Of a stretch of DNA of 64,000 bases, positions 20,862 to 30,667 are shown piece after piece. A program made the position numbers and the translations under genes. The stretch spans positions 289,750,394 to 289,814,393 of the forward strand of contig NC_084480.1 in the NCBI RefSeq assembly GCF_030035675.1. The letters run 5' to 3'. Every line of letters begins with the position of its first letter. The stretch's first letter is position 1. The notes under the pieces are model-generated. The model was not told the origin of the DNA. It saw only the letters and a program-made list of their open reading frames with translations, and ran no database searches. Source of the DNA: Rhineura floridana. Its lineage: Eukaryota > Chordata > Lepidosauria > Squamata > Rhineuridae.

Positions 20862-23074
20862 AGTGTGTGCGTTTACCTAAGAAAGCAGGCTTTTACCCTG
20901 CATTGAGATCACTGAGACTTAAGATTTAGTAAAATAAGAACATCTACTTTATTTATAGAAATACATAGTAGATAGAAAGGCATACCTAGTTCTAACTAAG
21001 TTGGAGGCACAACGCCCAGGCTTGGAAGTTGCCCTCATGGCTCAGGAGAGAGACAGCAGAGACAAAGGTGTCTCCTCTCTCTCAGACAGTCGAAGAAGAG
21101 AGGAAAGGGCAGAATGAGGAGGGGCAGATAAGCTTCCCTAAGACATATCAGTCTAGCGAAGGAAAGAAGTCAGTCAGAGGATCACAGGTAAAGGTAATCA
21201 AGCCTATCCATCTGGAGGACCCTAACTCTATCTCCCTTCTGGAACACAAACAAAAGAACAAAACAGGAGTTGCTCTTGCCCCACTTCCAACACCCCTTCT
21301 CAACTAGTGTTTGGTTCAGCCCACGAGGTTCATCTTGTCTCACAGTTTGCAGTGTCTGACTTTGCCCAATGCCTTCATGAGAGCATCTGCAGTCATTTCT
21401 TCTGTTGGACAATACTCCATCTTGAGTAGTCCTCTGTGGTAGGTACCTCTAAGAAAATGGTGCTTCACGTTTATGTGCTTGGTTCGTGAACTCACCCCTT
21501 CTGACTCCACGAGTCTGTTGCATCCTTGATTGCTTTCCAGTCCTTCTTGGTTGGCAGCTGGTTTTTCTGCACAGGTATCCCACTCCTACCACCACATCTG
21601 GCCTGGTAACAGTACTGATATACAGACATTTTCTGATGGCTTGTCTTGTATCTGTCAGCATTTCCTTTAGCATTTGGCTTTTTCTGGAAAGCCTACTGCT
21701 TTCCTTTCTTGAGGAAGCTTGGTCAGTGTCCAAGTTTTACTTTTGTGTAGAGCTTCCAGCTCTTCCTTGGCTGCCTGCCTCCACCTCTCAGCTTCAGCTT
21801 TGGGTAAGGCTTCAATCTCTTTCCAGGTCTCTGGCTCTGGAAGTTAATCTCTCATGAGGTGAGCAAGTCTTTCTGGTGGTAAACATCTGTTGGTGCATTC
21901 AGAGCATCTGGGTGCTGGCGCTTTGGCTGCCCCTTCTGGCTCTGTTGCCTGTTCTGGCTCAGTTGCCTCTTGTGGCTCAGATTCCTCGCCTTCCCCTGAA
22001 GGTATATTATTGTTATACCTTCTGTGGTGGAAGAATAACTCAGCTTCTTCTTCAATTTTTTGTCATCTCTTTGGTGTGGCGCCCCTTTTGGTCAGTGTGT
22101 GCATTTTCCTTCATCAAAGTGGACAGCTCTGTATACTCCAACTTCACCAGTTTTGGGATCTATTACTCTGCATCTCTGAATATTACTTCCCTGGCAGTGT
22201 TGTCAAGTTTTGACCTCTTTTGTTTCAGGATGTGCACAAAGGCCTTGCACCCGAATACATGAAGGTGAGACACGCTTTGTGTACTATCATGCCATAGTTC
22301 AAATGATGTTTTGTTGGTTGCAGATGCAGGAAGTCGGTTCTGCAGGTAGGTGGCAGTAACTGCAGCTTCTCCCCAGTACTTCTTTGGTAACTGTGCATCT
22401 TCCAACAAGGAACAAATCATTTGTCCAAGGGTCCTGTTCATTCATTCTGCAACCCCGTTCTGTTCTGGACTGTAAACAACTGTAGTCTGGTGCTCTATGC
22501 CTTCCTCACGGAGAAAGTCTTGCATAGCCCTGGAAATATATTCTCCTCCATTGTCAGATCTTATGATCTGTGGCTTTCTGCCAAATTTGTTGGACACAAT
22601 CCTGACATAGCCCTTCAATTTTTGAAATACTTGACTTTTCTCTTTTAGCAGGTACATTGTAGTATACCTTGAGTAGTCATCTATAACAGTCAGCATGCAA
22701 AAATTTCCACCCTGGGATGGCACCTTCATTGGCCCACAAAGATCTATGTGAATTAATTCTAGAGGCTTTTTGGTTTTCCTCTCACTTTTCTTAGGAAATT
22801 TTGGTTTCACACTCTTGGTCTTAATACAGCATTCACATATCTGTGTACATTTGCACTGTCCCATTTTAATGCCTCTTGCCAAATTCTCTTTCTCTAGAGC
22901 AGTTACTCTGGCAAAGCTGGCATTTTCCATTCTTCTATGCCAAATATGCAAACATTCAGAATTACAGGTTTCCCTGACCATATTTGCATGCATAGCTTCA
23001 AGGTATTTGAGCAGGTGGCTGCCTGATGAAAGCACTGCCTTTTTGATGGCTGTTGGGACTGGCTATATATGGTG

Positions 23075-24257
23075 TGGTGTGGGTGGGTTGCTATGACACC
23101 CCCCAATTAACAGATCCAATGTCTACAATTTATTTTCTTTCTAGATTCATTTATCCCCCAGTTTGTTAACAGTGCAGTCCAGAAGTTATTGTTTTCAATA
23201 GGTCTTACTCCAAGCCAGTCTCATATATACTTCCTGTTGATGATGGTACTGGCATTCTTGTGGAGTCTATGCGTGTGGAAACAAGCAATGGTTTAGCCCA
23301 CTAATCTGCTAAGTGGATGAACAAAAGAGACAGGACCTTTTCAGTGATGGTACCATGACTGTGGAACATGCTTCCAAGGATGGCCCTTCTGACCCAATCA
23401 ACGGCTTGCCTTCCAGTGAGCAGCAGGGGAAAGATATTGTTCAGGAAGACTTTGGGAGTCAGGACGCTATTGCTAATTCCAGAGGAGGAGAGTGGAAACA
23501 CCTGCTGCTAATTGACTGCGCCCAGCCCACAGATGAGCTATGAAGGTTGCTGCAATGCAGAACCTTTGGGGTCTCCATGAGGGCATCACCCCCTTTAATA
23601 TTGTACCGTTGAATGTATCATCCAGTAGAGAGAGAGAGAGTGATGTTGTATTATTGGTTTATAGTTGAATTGTGCATGTGCGGCCCAGAGTGAGAGTCTG
23701 GGTTGTCATGTTTTTGTATGCTTCAAAGATGCCCAATACCACTTAGTATGAGAAACTGAACTGGTATTGAGTATGGCCTTACCTGGGTGAGAGACGGAGA
23801 GGGAGTGGTTGCGTTGGATGCTATGTATTTTTGTAGCCTAAGTGTTTGTTCCTTATGCTGGTTTGACTGGAGAGAAGTTATCTGTATGGTTTGTGGGAAT
23901 GAATCAGAGTGGGATTTAGACATGGAGGACTGTTAAGGACATATTTGGGAGGGATTATTGGGGGGGTGTAGCTCCTAGTATAGTTGTTTTAATTAATTAA
24001 CTAATGATGCTGTTTTGGGAGTTTGTATTTTGTATTTGATTCTTAACTCATAATGTTTATGTTTAAGAGAATACTTTTATTTTTCTGATAATTATGCTGT
24101 TTTGAATGTGTTTTTTATATTTGGCTTGAATTTGTAATGTTTTCTTTTAATATTTCATGATGTTTTGTTCAATGTTTTAATCTAGGTTGTAAACCGCTTT
24201 GAGATTTGTTTTCCAAATAATATAAAGCAGTATAGAAATGACATAAATAAATAAATA
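23075..24257 (+). mobile_element. L2-like LINE 3' fragment inside the copia-like element
   Basis: The region reads GATGGTACCATGACTGTGGA (a degraded C-terminal block of L2 type), then a T-rich 3' UTR and the tail TAAACCGCTTTGAGATTTG with (AAAT)n at 24240-24257, in opposite orientation to the host element. The 5' boundary is approximate. Heavily mutated. Confidence 0.65.
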
Positions 24258-25636
24258 AATATTCTAAATGTAAAAGTCCATTTTTCAATTTTGCAGTGCA
24301 ACATCTCTCTCCTTCATCTAGAATGTAGCAAAATTCTCCACTCCTATAAAGTTCACCCCCCAATTCCATTATCTTAGTAACACTTATTAAGCTGTCTTTA
24401 AAATCTGGATCATACAGGCAGTTTTTACGTTCAAGCTGTCTTTGGCCTTCTGGCGTTCTGCAAAGCAGTTGGATCGTACCTATTCCTTCACAATCAAAAA
24501 TATATCCGGAGGCAGTTTTTATTTCTTGTGTAAAGTTTTTGAAATACTTAAAACAATTTTTTATCTTTTATTAGGTGGGTTGTACATCCTGAATCAATTA
24601 AAAATCTGTTTTTATAATCATCTTTCCTTTCATCTGACACATGGTAAGTAGAAGCCTTTGTTTTTGCCTTTTCAGTCTGTCTTTGTTTAAAGTCAGGCTT
24701 TGCTCCCGTCTGACACCTATCACAATCTGTTTGAAGGTGACTTGGAGTTTTGCAAATGAAACCCCTTTTGCTGTGTTTGTCTATGCCCTTTTGTGGATTC
24801 GGGCGATGACTCATCCCTCTGTCTTTTCCACCTCTGCCTCTAGTAAGGTTTGCCTCTTGAGACAGACTGTGTTCCTGTCTCTCCTTAAAATCCTGGTCTT
24901 TTAAATATGATATGATCTGACTCATGTTTTGGTCAGAATTTTCTAGCACACAGGAAATTAATTTATGACATTCATGGGGAAATCTCAGGAGCAGTGCCCT
25001 TTTCATTTCATCATCAGCCAAGCCCCTCCCACATCGCTCCAGTTCAACTAGCAGTCCTGTGAATCTTTCTATAAGTGTATTCAGGGTGTCTGCTTCCTTC
25101 TCTTTTAGGGTAAACAATTCCTTGTAAAGAAGGTACATCACATTATTTTTAGATTTTCTGTCATATATTTCTTCTAGCTTCTGCCACATTTCTTTTACAT
25201 TCTTACATCCTATGCAAATATTTAGTGCCTCATCTGATAATGCAGAAATAAGCAGGGACTTCACTTTTGCATGCTTACATCTCCAGGATGCTGTAGCAGT
25301 TTCATCCTCTGCTGAGGGTTCAGGTTCGGTCAGGATTCCGTTTAAATCTTCCCCTTCAAGGATTGCAGTGAACAAAAGATTCCACACCACATAATTGTCC
25401 TTTTCTAGCCTCGGGAAGCTTCTCTTTAGTGTTGATTCTTCAGCCATCCTTTCCTATCTTTTGTTCTGCTTTTCTTTCTCTAACTTAAAAGTCTTTTGTT
25501 GATCACACACAGTATTTAGCCTTTTTAGCTTTTAGGCACAACTTGCAATTCAACTTAGCTTACTGGGCCCATAAACCTTGTTGTTGTGTAAATTTGTATT
25601 TTTGTTAGCAGAGGTCTGAAATGCGTGTGTGCCAGT

Positions 25637-27656
25637 AGAAGAGGACAACAAAAAGGGCCCTGTTCCAAAAGATTAGAGAAATGAAAGGGAGATTTAAACC
25701 AACAGTAGGGATGCTGAATACAGGGGCATCACTACCGGGGTGCGGAGGGTGCGGGTCGCACCTGGGTGACACCCTGAGGGGGGTGACACCCAGAGCAGCC
25801 CCGCCCTGTGCCATTGCCCAGCAAAGGAGCCGAGAAGTGCTCCGGGTCGGCGCAGCCAACTCCTCCTCGGAGGCGGGCGGGCGAGACGGAAAGCAGGCAC
25901 CCGCTCGCTGGCGGTGAAGCCGGGACGGGCCTTCCACCGCCAGCCTGGAGCGCGTGCGTGTGCAAACAGGGGGGCACGCACCGGAGGTCCGCACCCCCCC
26001 GCACTCCCGCTAGTGACGCCGCTGGTTGAATAATCAACAGGGGAACACACTGACTGACCGAGATGAAATAAAAGGAAGCTGGAAGCAATACACTGAAGAA
26101 CTCTATAAAAGAGATGCCAGGATGACAGATTCATTCATGGAGGAACCGTATGATGAAGAACCAGAAATTTTAGAATGCGAAGTGAAAGCTGCTCTTAAAA
26201 TTCTTGGAAGAAACAAATCACCAGGAATAGACGGCATACCAATAGAGTTGCTACAAGCTACCAAGACTGAATCTGTCCAAAGTTTGACAAAAATCTGTCA
26301 AGAAATATGGAAAACTAAACAATGGCCCACAGACTGGAAGCGTTCCATATACAACCCAATTCCAAAGAAAGGGGATCCCAGGGAATGGAGTAATTATCAA
26401 ACTATTGCCTTAATATCCCATGCAAGTAAAGTAATGCTCAAGATTCTACAACAAAGGCTCTTACCATATATGGAGTGAGAAATGCCAGACATCCAAGCTG
26501 GATTTAGAAAGGGAAGAGGCACCAGAGATCATATCGCAAACATACATTGGATAATGGAACGGAATTTCAGAAGAAAATCACCCTGTGCTTTATAGACTAC
26601 AGCAAAGCCTTTGACTGTGTAGATCATGAAAAACTATGGAATGCTTTAAAAGAAATGGGGGTGCCACAGCATCTGATTGTCCTGATGCACAACCTACACT
26701 CTGCACAAGAGGCTACTGTAAGGACAGAATATGGAGAAACTTATTGGTTCCCCATCGGAAAGGGTGTGAGACAGGGGTGTATTTTATCACCCTATTTATT
26801 TAATCTATACGCAGAACATATCATACAGAAAGCAGGATTGGACCAAGATGAAGGAGGTGTGAAAACTGGAGGGAGAAATATGAATAATTTAAGATATGCA
26901 GACGATACCATACTACTAGCAGAAACCAGTAATGATTTGAAACGAATGCTGATAAAAGTTCAAGAGGAAAGCACAAAAGCAGGACTACAGCTGAACATCA
27001 AAAAGACTAAAGTAATGACAACAGAATATTTATGTAAGTTTACAGATGACGAGGACATTGAACTTGTCAAGGATTATCAATACCTTGGCACAGTCATTAA
27101 CCAAAATGGAGACAATAGTCAAGAAATCAGAAGGTGGCTAGGACTAGGGAGGTCAGCAATGAGAGAACTAGAAAAGGTCCTCAAATGCAAAGATGTATCA
27201 CTGAACACTAAAGTCAGGATCATTCAGACCATGGTATTTCCGATCTCTATGTATGGATGTGAAAGTTGGACAGTGAAAAAAGTGGATAAGAGAAAAATCA
27301 ACTCATTTGAAATGTGGTGTTGGAGAAGCATGGACTGCAAAAAAGACAAATAATTTGGAGTTATAACAAATTAAACCAGAACTATCACTAGAAGCTAAAA
27401 TGATGAAACTGAGGTTATCATACTTTGGACACATAATGAGAAGACATGATTCAATAGAAAAGATAATAATGCTGGGAAAAACAGAAGGGAGTAGAAAAAG
27501 AGGAAGGCCAAACAAGAGGTGGATTGATTCCGTAAAGGAAGCCACAGACCTGACCTTACAAGATCTGAACAGGGTGGTTCATGACAGATGATCTTGGAGG
27601 TCGCTGTTTCATAGGGTCACCATAAGTCGTAGTCGACTTGGGGGCACATAACAAAA
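25637..27656 (+). mobile_element. BovB (RTE-clade) LINE, 5'-truncated
   Basis: The readable protein has the BovB signature: ARMTDSFMEEPYDEEPEILE, RNKSPGIDGIPIELL, WKRSIYNPIPKKGDP, ALISHASKVMLKILQQRL, FIDYSKAFDCVDHEKLW, GVRQGCILSPYLFNLYAEHI, catalytic LRYADDTILLAET, VFPISMYGCESWTVKK, and the C-terminal LSYFGHIMRRHDSIEKIIML with GSRKRGRPNKRW. The 3' end ATAGGGTCACCATAAGTCGT then AGTCGACTTGGGGGCACA is shared by the SINEs in this window. The frame has one stop at 26476-26478, a shift before 26547 and another near 27345, so it is dead. A hAT MITE sits in it at 25721-26024. No clear target duplication; some LTR sequence was lost on insertion. Confidence 0.93.
25713..26032. mobile_element. GC-rich hAT MITE inside the BovB LINE
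   Basis: The element 25721-26024 (304 bp) starts CAGGGGCATCACTACCGGGG and ends CCCGCTAGTGACGCCGCTG, imperfect terminal inverted repeats. It is flanked by 8-bp repeats GCTGAATA (25713-25720) and GTTGAATA (26025-26032), one mismatch. It is much richer in GC and CpG than its surroundings, which suggests recent arrival. It interrupts the BovB reading frame cleanly between GMLN and NQQGN. No transposase. Confidence 0.85.
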
Positions 27657-28127
27657 CCCTGCATTGAGATCACTGTGATTTAAGATTTAGTAAAATAAGA
27701 AAACCTATTTATAGAAATACATAGTAGATAGAAAGGCATACCTAGTTCTAACTAACTAACTAAGTTGGAGGCGCAACACCCAGGCTTGGGAGTTGCCCTC
27801 ATGGCTCAGGAGGGAGAGAGCAGAGACAAAGGTGTCTCCTCTCTCTCGGACAGTCAAAGAAGAGAAGAAAGGGCGGAAGGAGGAGGGGCAGATTAGCTTC
27901 CCTAAGACTTATCAGTCTAGCAAAGGAAAGAAGTCAGTCAGAGGATCACAGGTAAAGGTAATCAAGTCTATCATCTGGAGGACCCTAACTCTATCTCCTT
28001 TCTGGAACACAAACAAAAGAACAAAACAGAAGTTGCTCTTGCCCCACTTCCAACAGTGTGAACTTTCCTTTTTTCAGTGATTCAAACATTCAATCAAATA
28101 AGGAACTGGAAACTAGTAACCAGCTTC

Positions 28128-28400
28128 AGCATTGTAAGTGAGAGGGGTATTACTGTTCCAAGAGGAAGTTTGGGGAGAGAATACAGTACTTGAAAGTGTA
28201 GGACATTCTTAGCATTACAGCAGAGTCCCAATGTTCTCTTTAAATACCCACTATCTGAAAGGGCTGTAAGGGAACAAAGTAAAGAAATAAAAATTGCGTA
28301 ACACATTGCAGGATTGTATTTTCTCCAAGTAGATTCTGATGTCTCGCTTTTCAAAAGAATTGAGCTTGGTTAAAATGTCTTTTCAGAATACTGCAATAAA
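28128..28400. other. Intergenic stretch, nothing recognised
   Basis: No gene or named repeat. Confidence 0.35.
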
Positions 28401-28885
28401 ACAAAACTGAAATCCTACAATAGCTTACTTGGGAGTAAATGTAATGGAATGCAGCAGGGCTTGCTTTTGAGTAAATGTACTAAGGATTGTGCAGTGCTGG
28501 AAACTACATTTCATGGGAATAGCAACTCCCAAGTACCTGTGCATAGAATTACTGCCTTAAAATACATTCAGAACATTTGCTACTTCCCTTTGAAAACTGA
28601 GCAAGCTATATATAAAAAAAGCCGATGTCAATTTAGGGATGCTTTGACGGTGTCTGGAAGTTAGCTGGAATTTGTTTCCAAATATAATGATCTCCTTTCC
28701 ACCTTATTGAGTGGATCCATTTTTACATTTTTTATTTTTAGGATTGAGCTGCCGAAAAGTCAATGGCAATGTGCTGCTCAATCTTGAGTGCCTTTACTCA
28801 GAAGCAAGTCCCACCAAGTCCAATCAACCTTACTTCCTCATAAGTGTAGTTCTACTTAGGGTTGCAGCCTTAAGTTATATTCCTA
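28401..28885. repeat. Two copies of the TTACTTGGGAGTAA dispersed repeat
   Basis: 28405-28500 (AAATCCTACAATAGCTTACT, TTTGAGTAAATGTACTAAGG) and 28755-28880 (CTTTACTCAGAAGCAAGTCC, GGGTTGCAGCCTTAA). The family consensus seems palindromic around CCATTGAATTCAATGG. Between them is unique sequence. Confidence 0.45.
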
Positions 28886-29239
28886 AGAACATCTTACTTG
28901 GGAGCAGAGGTGCCACCACGGCAGAACTTTGGTGTAGAGAAGTCCAGGGCCCCCACTCAGTAACATTAGCAGGAGGGTCTCTGTATACAGCAGGGCTGCC
29001 TTCCTACATTTTGAAGGAATATACATTGCCATCTAAAAACTGAGGCCCTCAGTTTAGTCCAGAGTCTAAAATTCCCTAACTGCGCCATTGCTAAGGAGTT
29101 AGTCAACTGAACTTAGCGTGGTTTAATTCTTAGTAAATATGTTTGGAACTGCACCGTTAATGTATATGCCTAAATGAGTGCTTAACACCTCAGATTTTTA
29201 TCTTTCCTTTTCCTATAAAGATATAGGAGTTCTTAGCAA
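28886..29239. other. Intergenic stretch, nothing recognised
   Basis: No gene or named repeat. Confidence 0.35.
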
Positions 29240-29335
29240 GTGTGACTGGTCACACAGTGAACTTCATGGCTGAGCAGGAATTTGAACATTGGTCTCCCCA
29301 GTCTTAATCAAACACTGATCAGTGTATTGCAGTCT
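29240..29335 (-). mobile_element. Ancient tRNA-derived SINE (MIR-like) fragment
   Basis: GTGTGACTGGTCACACAGTG, AACTTCATGGCTGAGCAGGA and ATTTGAACATTGGTCTCCCC: the reverse complement of a SINE body and box B. Very degraded. Confidence 0.45.
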
Positions 29336-30154
29336 AGACCCTGACCCATGTTTATAGTTGGGAGAGAGCAGCCCATGCGTGGTAGAATTGTAGGCGCACA
29401 GCTTCCCCACCCCTGGCTTACAGCATGGCAATAACCTTTAATATTAACTGGGTGGTCCATGCAAACACTCCATTAGCAGAGGATTTATCACATGATCTCT
29501 TTCCCACCCCTTTTTAAGGGAAGCACAGAAAATAAGCCTCCACACATTTGCATGGCACACACTTTCATAGTATTATTTTGATAGTGGGAGGGGGGTGAGT
29601 TTGTTACTCTTACAATGCAAGTTTAGATCCACACCCATCATTACGTTTGAATCAGGGCACAGATAATCAATTTCAAAATCTTTGTGATATTATAGAATTT
29701 TTCTGCTATCACAGGAGCTATGAAGGAGCATCCAAAAGATTATAGCTAGCTTGGGAAATCATTCAACAGATTGCAGATAACTTTGTCTGCAGAGCATGTT
29801 GCTTACTATGACAAGTTTGCTAGTTACTTTACAGGCAAAATCATTCCTACTTGGGAATTACTAGTTTGACTACAGAATGATTGCTGCTAGCAAGTTGCTT
29901 TGTCCTTTCTGTGACTGCAAACATCTCATGCTCCGCAAACATTGTTCTACATTGTGAAAGTTTGCAATGGCATGCAGCTTATGTACATGGTGAATGATTT
30001 GGGCACCATTTTCATTCTAGGTATGGCATAATGATAATTGGGGGGGGGGGAGAAGCATCTGGCCATAAGCATCATAGTAGCCCTCCACTGTAATACTATG
30101 CATATGATTTTCCATGTACGTCATTCTACAATATTTTAATTTCATACATCTGTG
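29336..30154. other. Intergenic stretch, nothing recognised
   Basis: AT-rich. No gene, RNA or confident repeat; a G10 run at 30040-30049. Confidence 0.35.
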
Positions 30155-30235
30155 CTAAACATTTGTCACCCTGGGCTCCTACTGGGAGGAAGGGTGGGAT
30201 ATAAATCAAATAATAAATAAATAATAAATAAACAA
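30155..30235 (+). mobile_element. L2-type LINE 3' tail
   Basis: TGTCACCCTGGGCTCCTACT, then GGGAGGAAGGGTGGGATATA and (AATA)n. The same tail ends the copies at 35230-35585, 42190-42945 (minus) and 60655-60885 (minus). Confidence 0.7.
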
Positions 30236-30667
30236 ACTGCCACAAAAACTGGTCTGATTCATGACAGAGGATCATTCCGAATGAAATTAATTTCCTATAC
30301 AGATAGCACATAGAATACATGCAGCAAAATAGGGACGGTATGATCACTACTTATGATTATCATTTTCCTACACAGAAGTGCAACGTATGTAGGAAAGTGA
30401 AAGCAATTCCAAAAAGGTTACATTTATTAAGTAATGTTGTGCTTTACTTTTCTTGTCAATCATTTTAGAATGCCATTTCAGCCCTTGTGTGAAGAGACTA
30501 AAAGTAGTTCTAAATAATGAATTAAAGTTGAGGAATTAGGTCTATACTAAGTAGTAGCAATGTCTGTTCCTATGTTAGAAACTGTGCCAAGTTATTTGCA
30601 CTTCAACAGTGTGAGAATTCTCTTAACTAATGTTCCTATACTGACACAGGACCTTGCATGTGGAAAT
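30236..30667. other. Intergenic stretch, nothing recognised
   Basis: No gene or named repeat. Confidence 0.35.

Larger units (their letters stand above)
18671..21292 (-). repeat. 3' LTR of the copia-like element, with L1-type insert
   Basis: The LTR proper is about 510 bp in two parts, 18671-18734 and about 20862-21292, split by the ORF1-only L1-type element. The inner edge is ...CCACTTCCAACA followed by the purine tract on the opposite strand. Confidence 0.88.
18671..28055 (-). mobile_element. Ty1/copia-like LTR retrotransposon (fossil)
   Basis: An LTR element in minus orientation, 9.4 kb including inserts. LTRs are TG...CA bounded (18671-21292 and 25579-28055, each carrying an inserted LINE) and flanked by TTGTG and GTGTG. 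The primer-binding site next to the right-hand LTR (about 25564-25577) contains TTATGGGCCCAG, complementary to the anticodon arm of initiator tRNA-Met, the half-tRNA priming of copia. A purine tract GAGAAGGGG borders the other LTR. Parts: Gag with protease (24548-25447), integrase (22163-23035) and a remnant of RT/RNase H (about 21300-22160). The copia order with integrase before RT supports the family. It is broken, with several breaks, and carries an L2-like insertion. By eye the LTRs differ by about 5 percent, so it is old rather than recent. Confidence 0.9.
25579..28055 (-). repeat. 5' LTR of the copia-like element, with BovB insert
   Basis: LTR parts are 25579-25636 and 27657-28055, on either side of the BovB LINE. 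The outer edge is CCACTTCCAACA next to GTGTG. About 35 bp of LTR present in the other copy is absent at the BovB junction. Confidence 0.87.
17412..28127. repeat. Foldback (long inverted-repeat) element, split by a copia-like element
   Basis: Two arms of about 620-660 bp face each other around a centre near 18085. The left arm is 17412-18080; the right arm is 18090-18670 and continues at 28056-28127 after the inserted LTR element. Each arm holds two tandem units of about 180 bp (GGGCCAGGACAAATCA, AGTCCTCTACAAGATGGCA, AGATAAGGGCATCTATGCA). The outer arm sequence CAGGCTTCTGCTCATAA (left) pairs with ATGAGCATTTTAGGAAGCCTG (right). The text GTGTGAACTTTCC then AAATAAGGAACTGG at 28056-28127 pairs with 17412-17495, proving both pieces are one element. 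A single related unit is at 57830-57975. No coding content; superfamily not identified. Confidence 0.85.
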
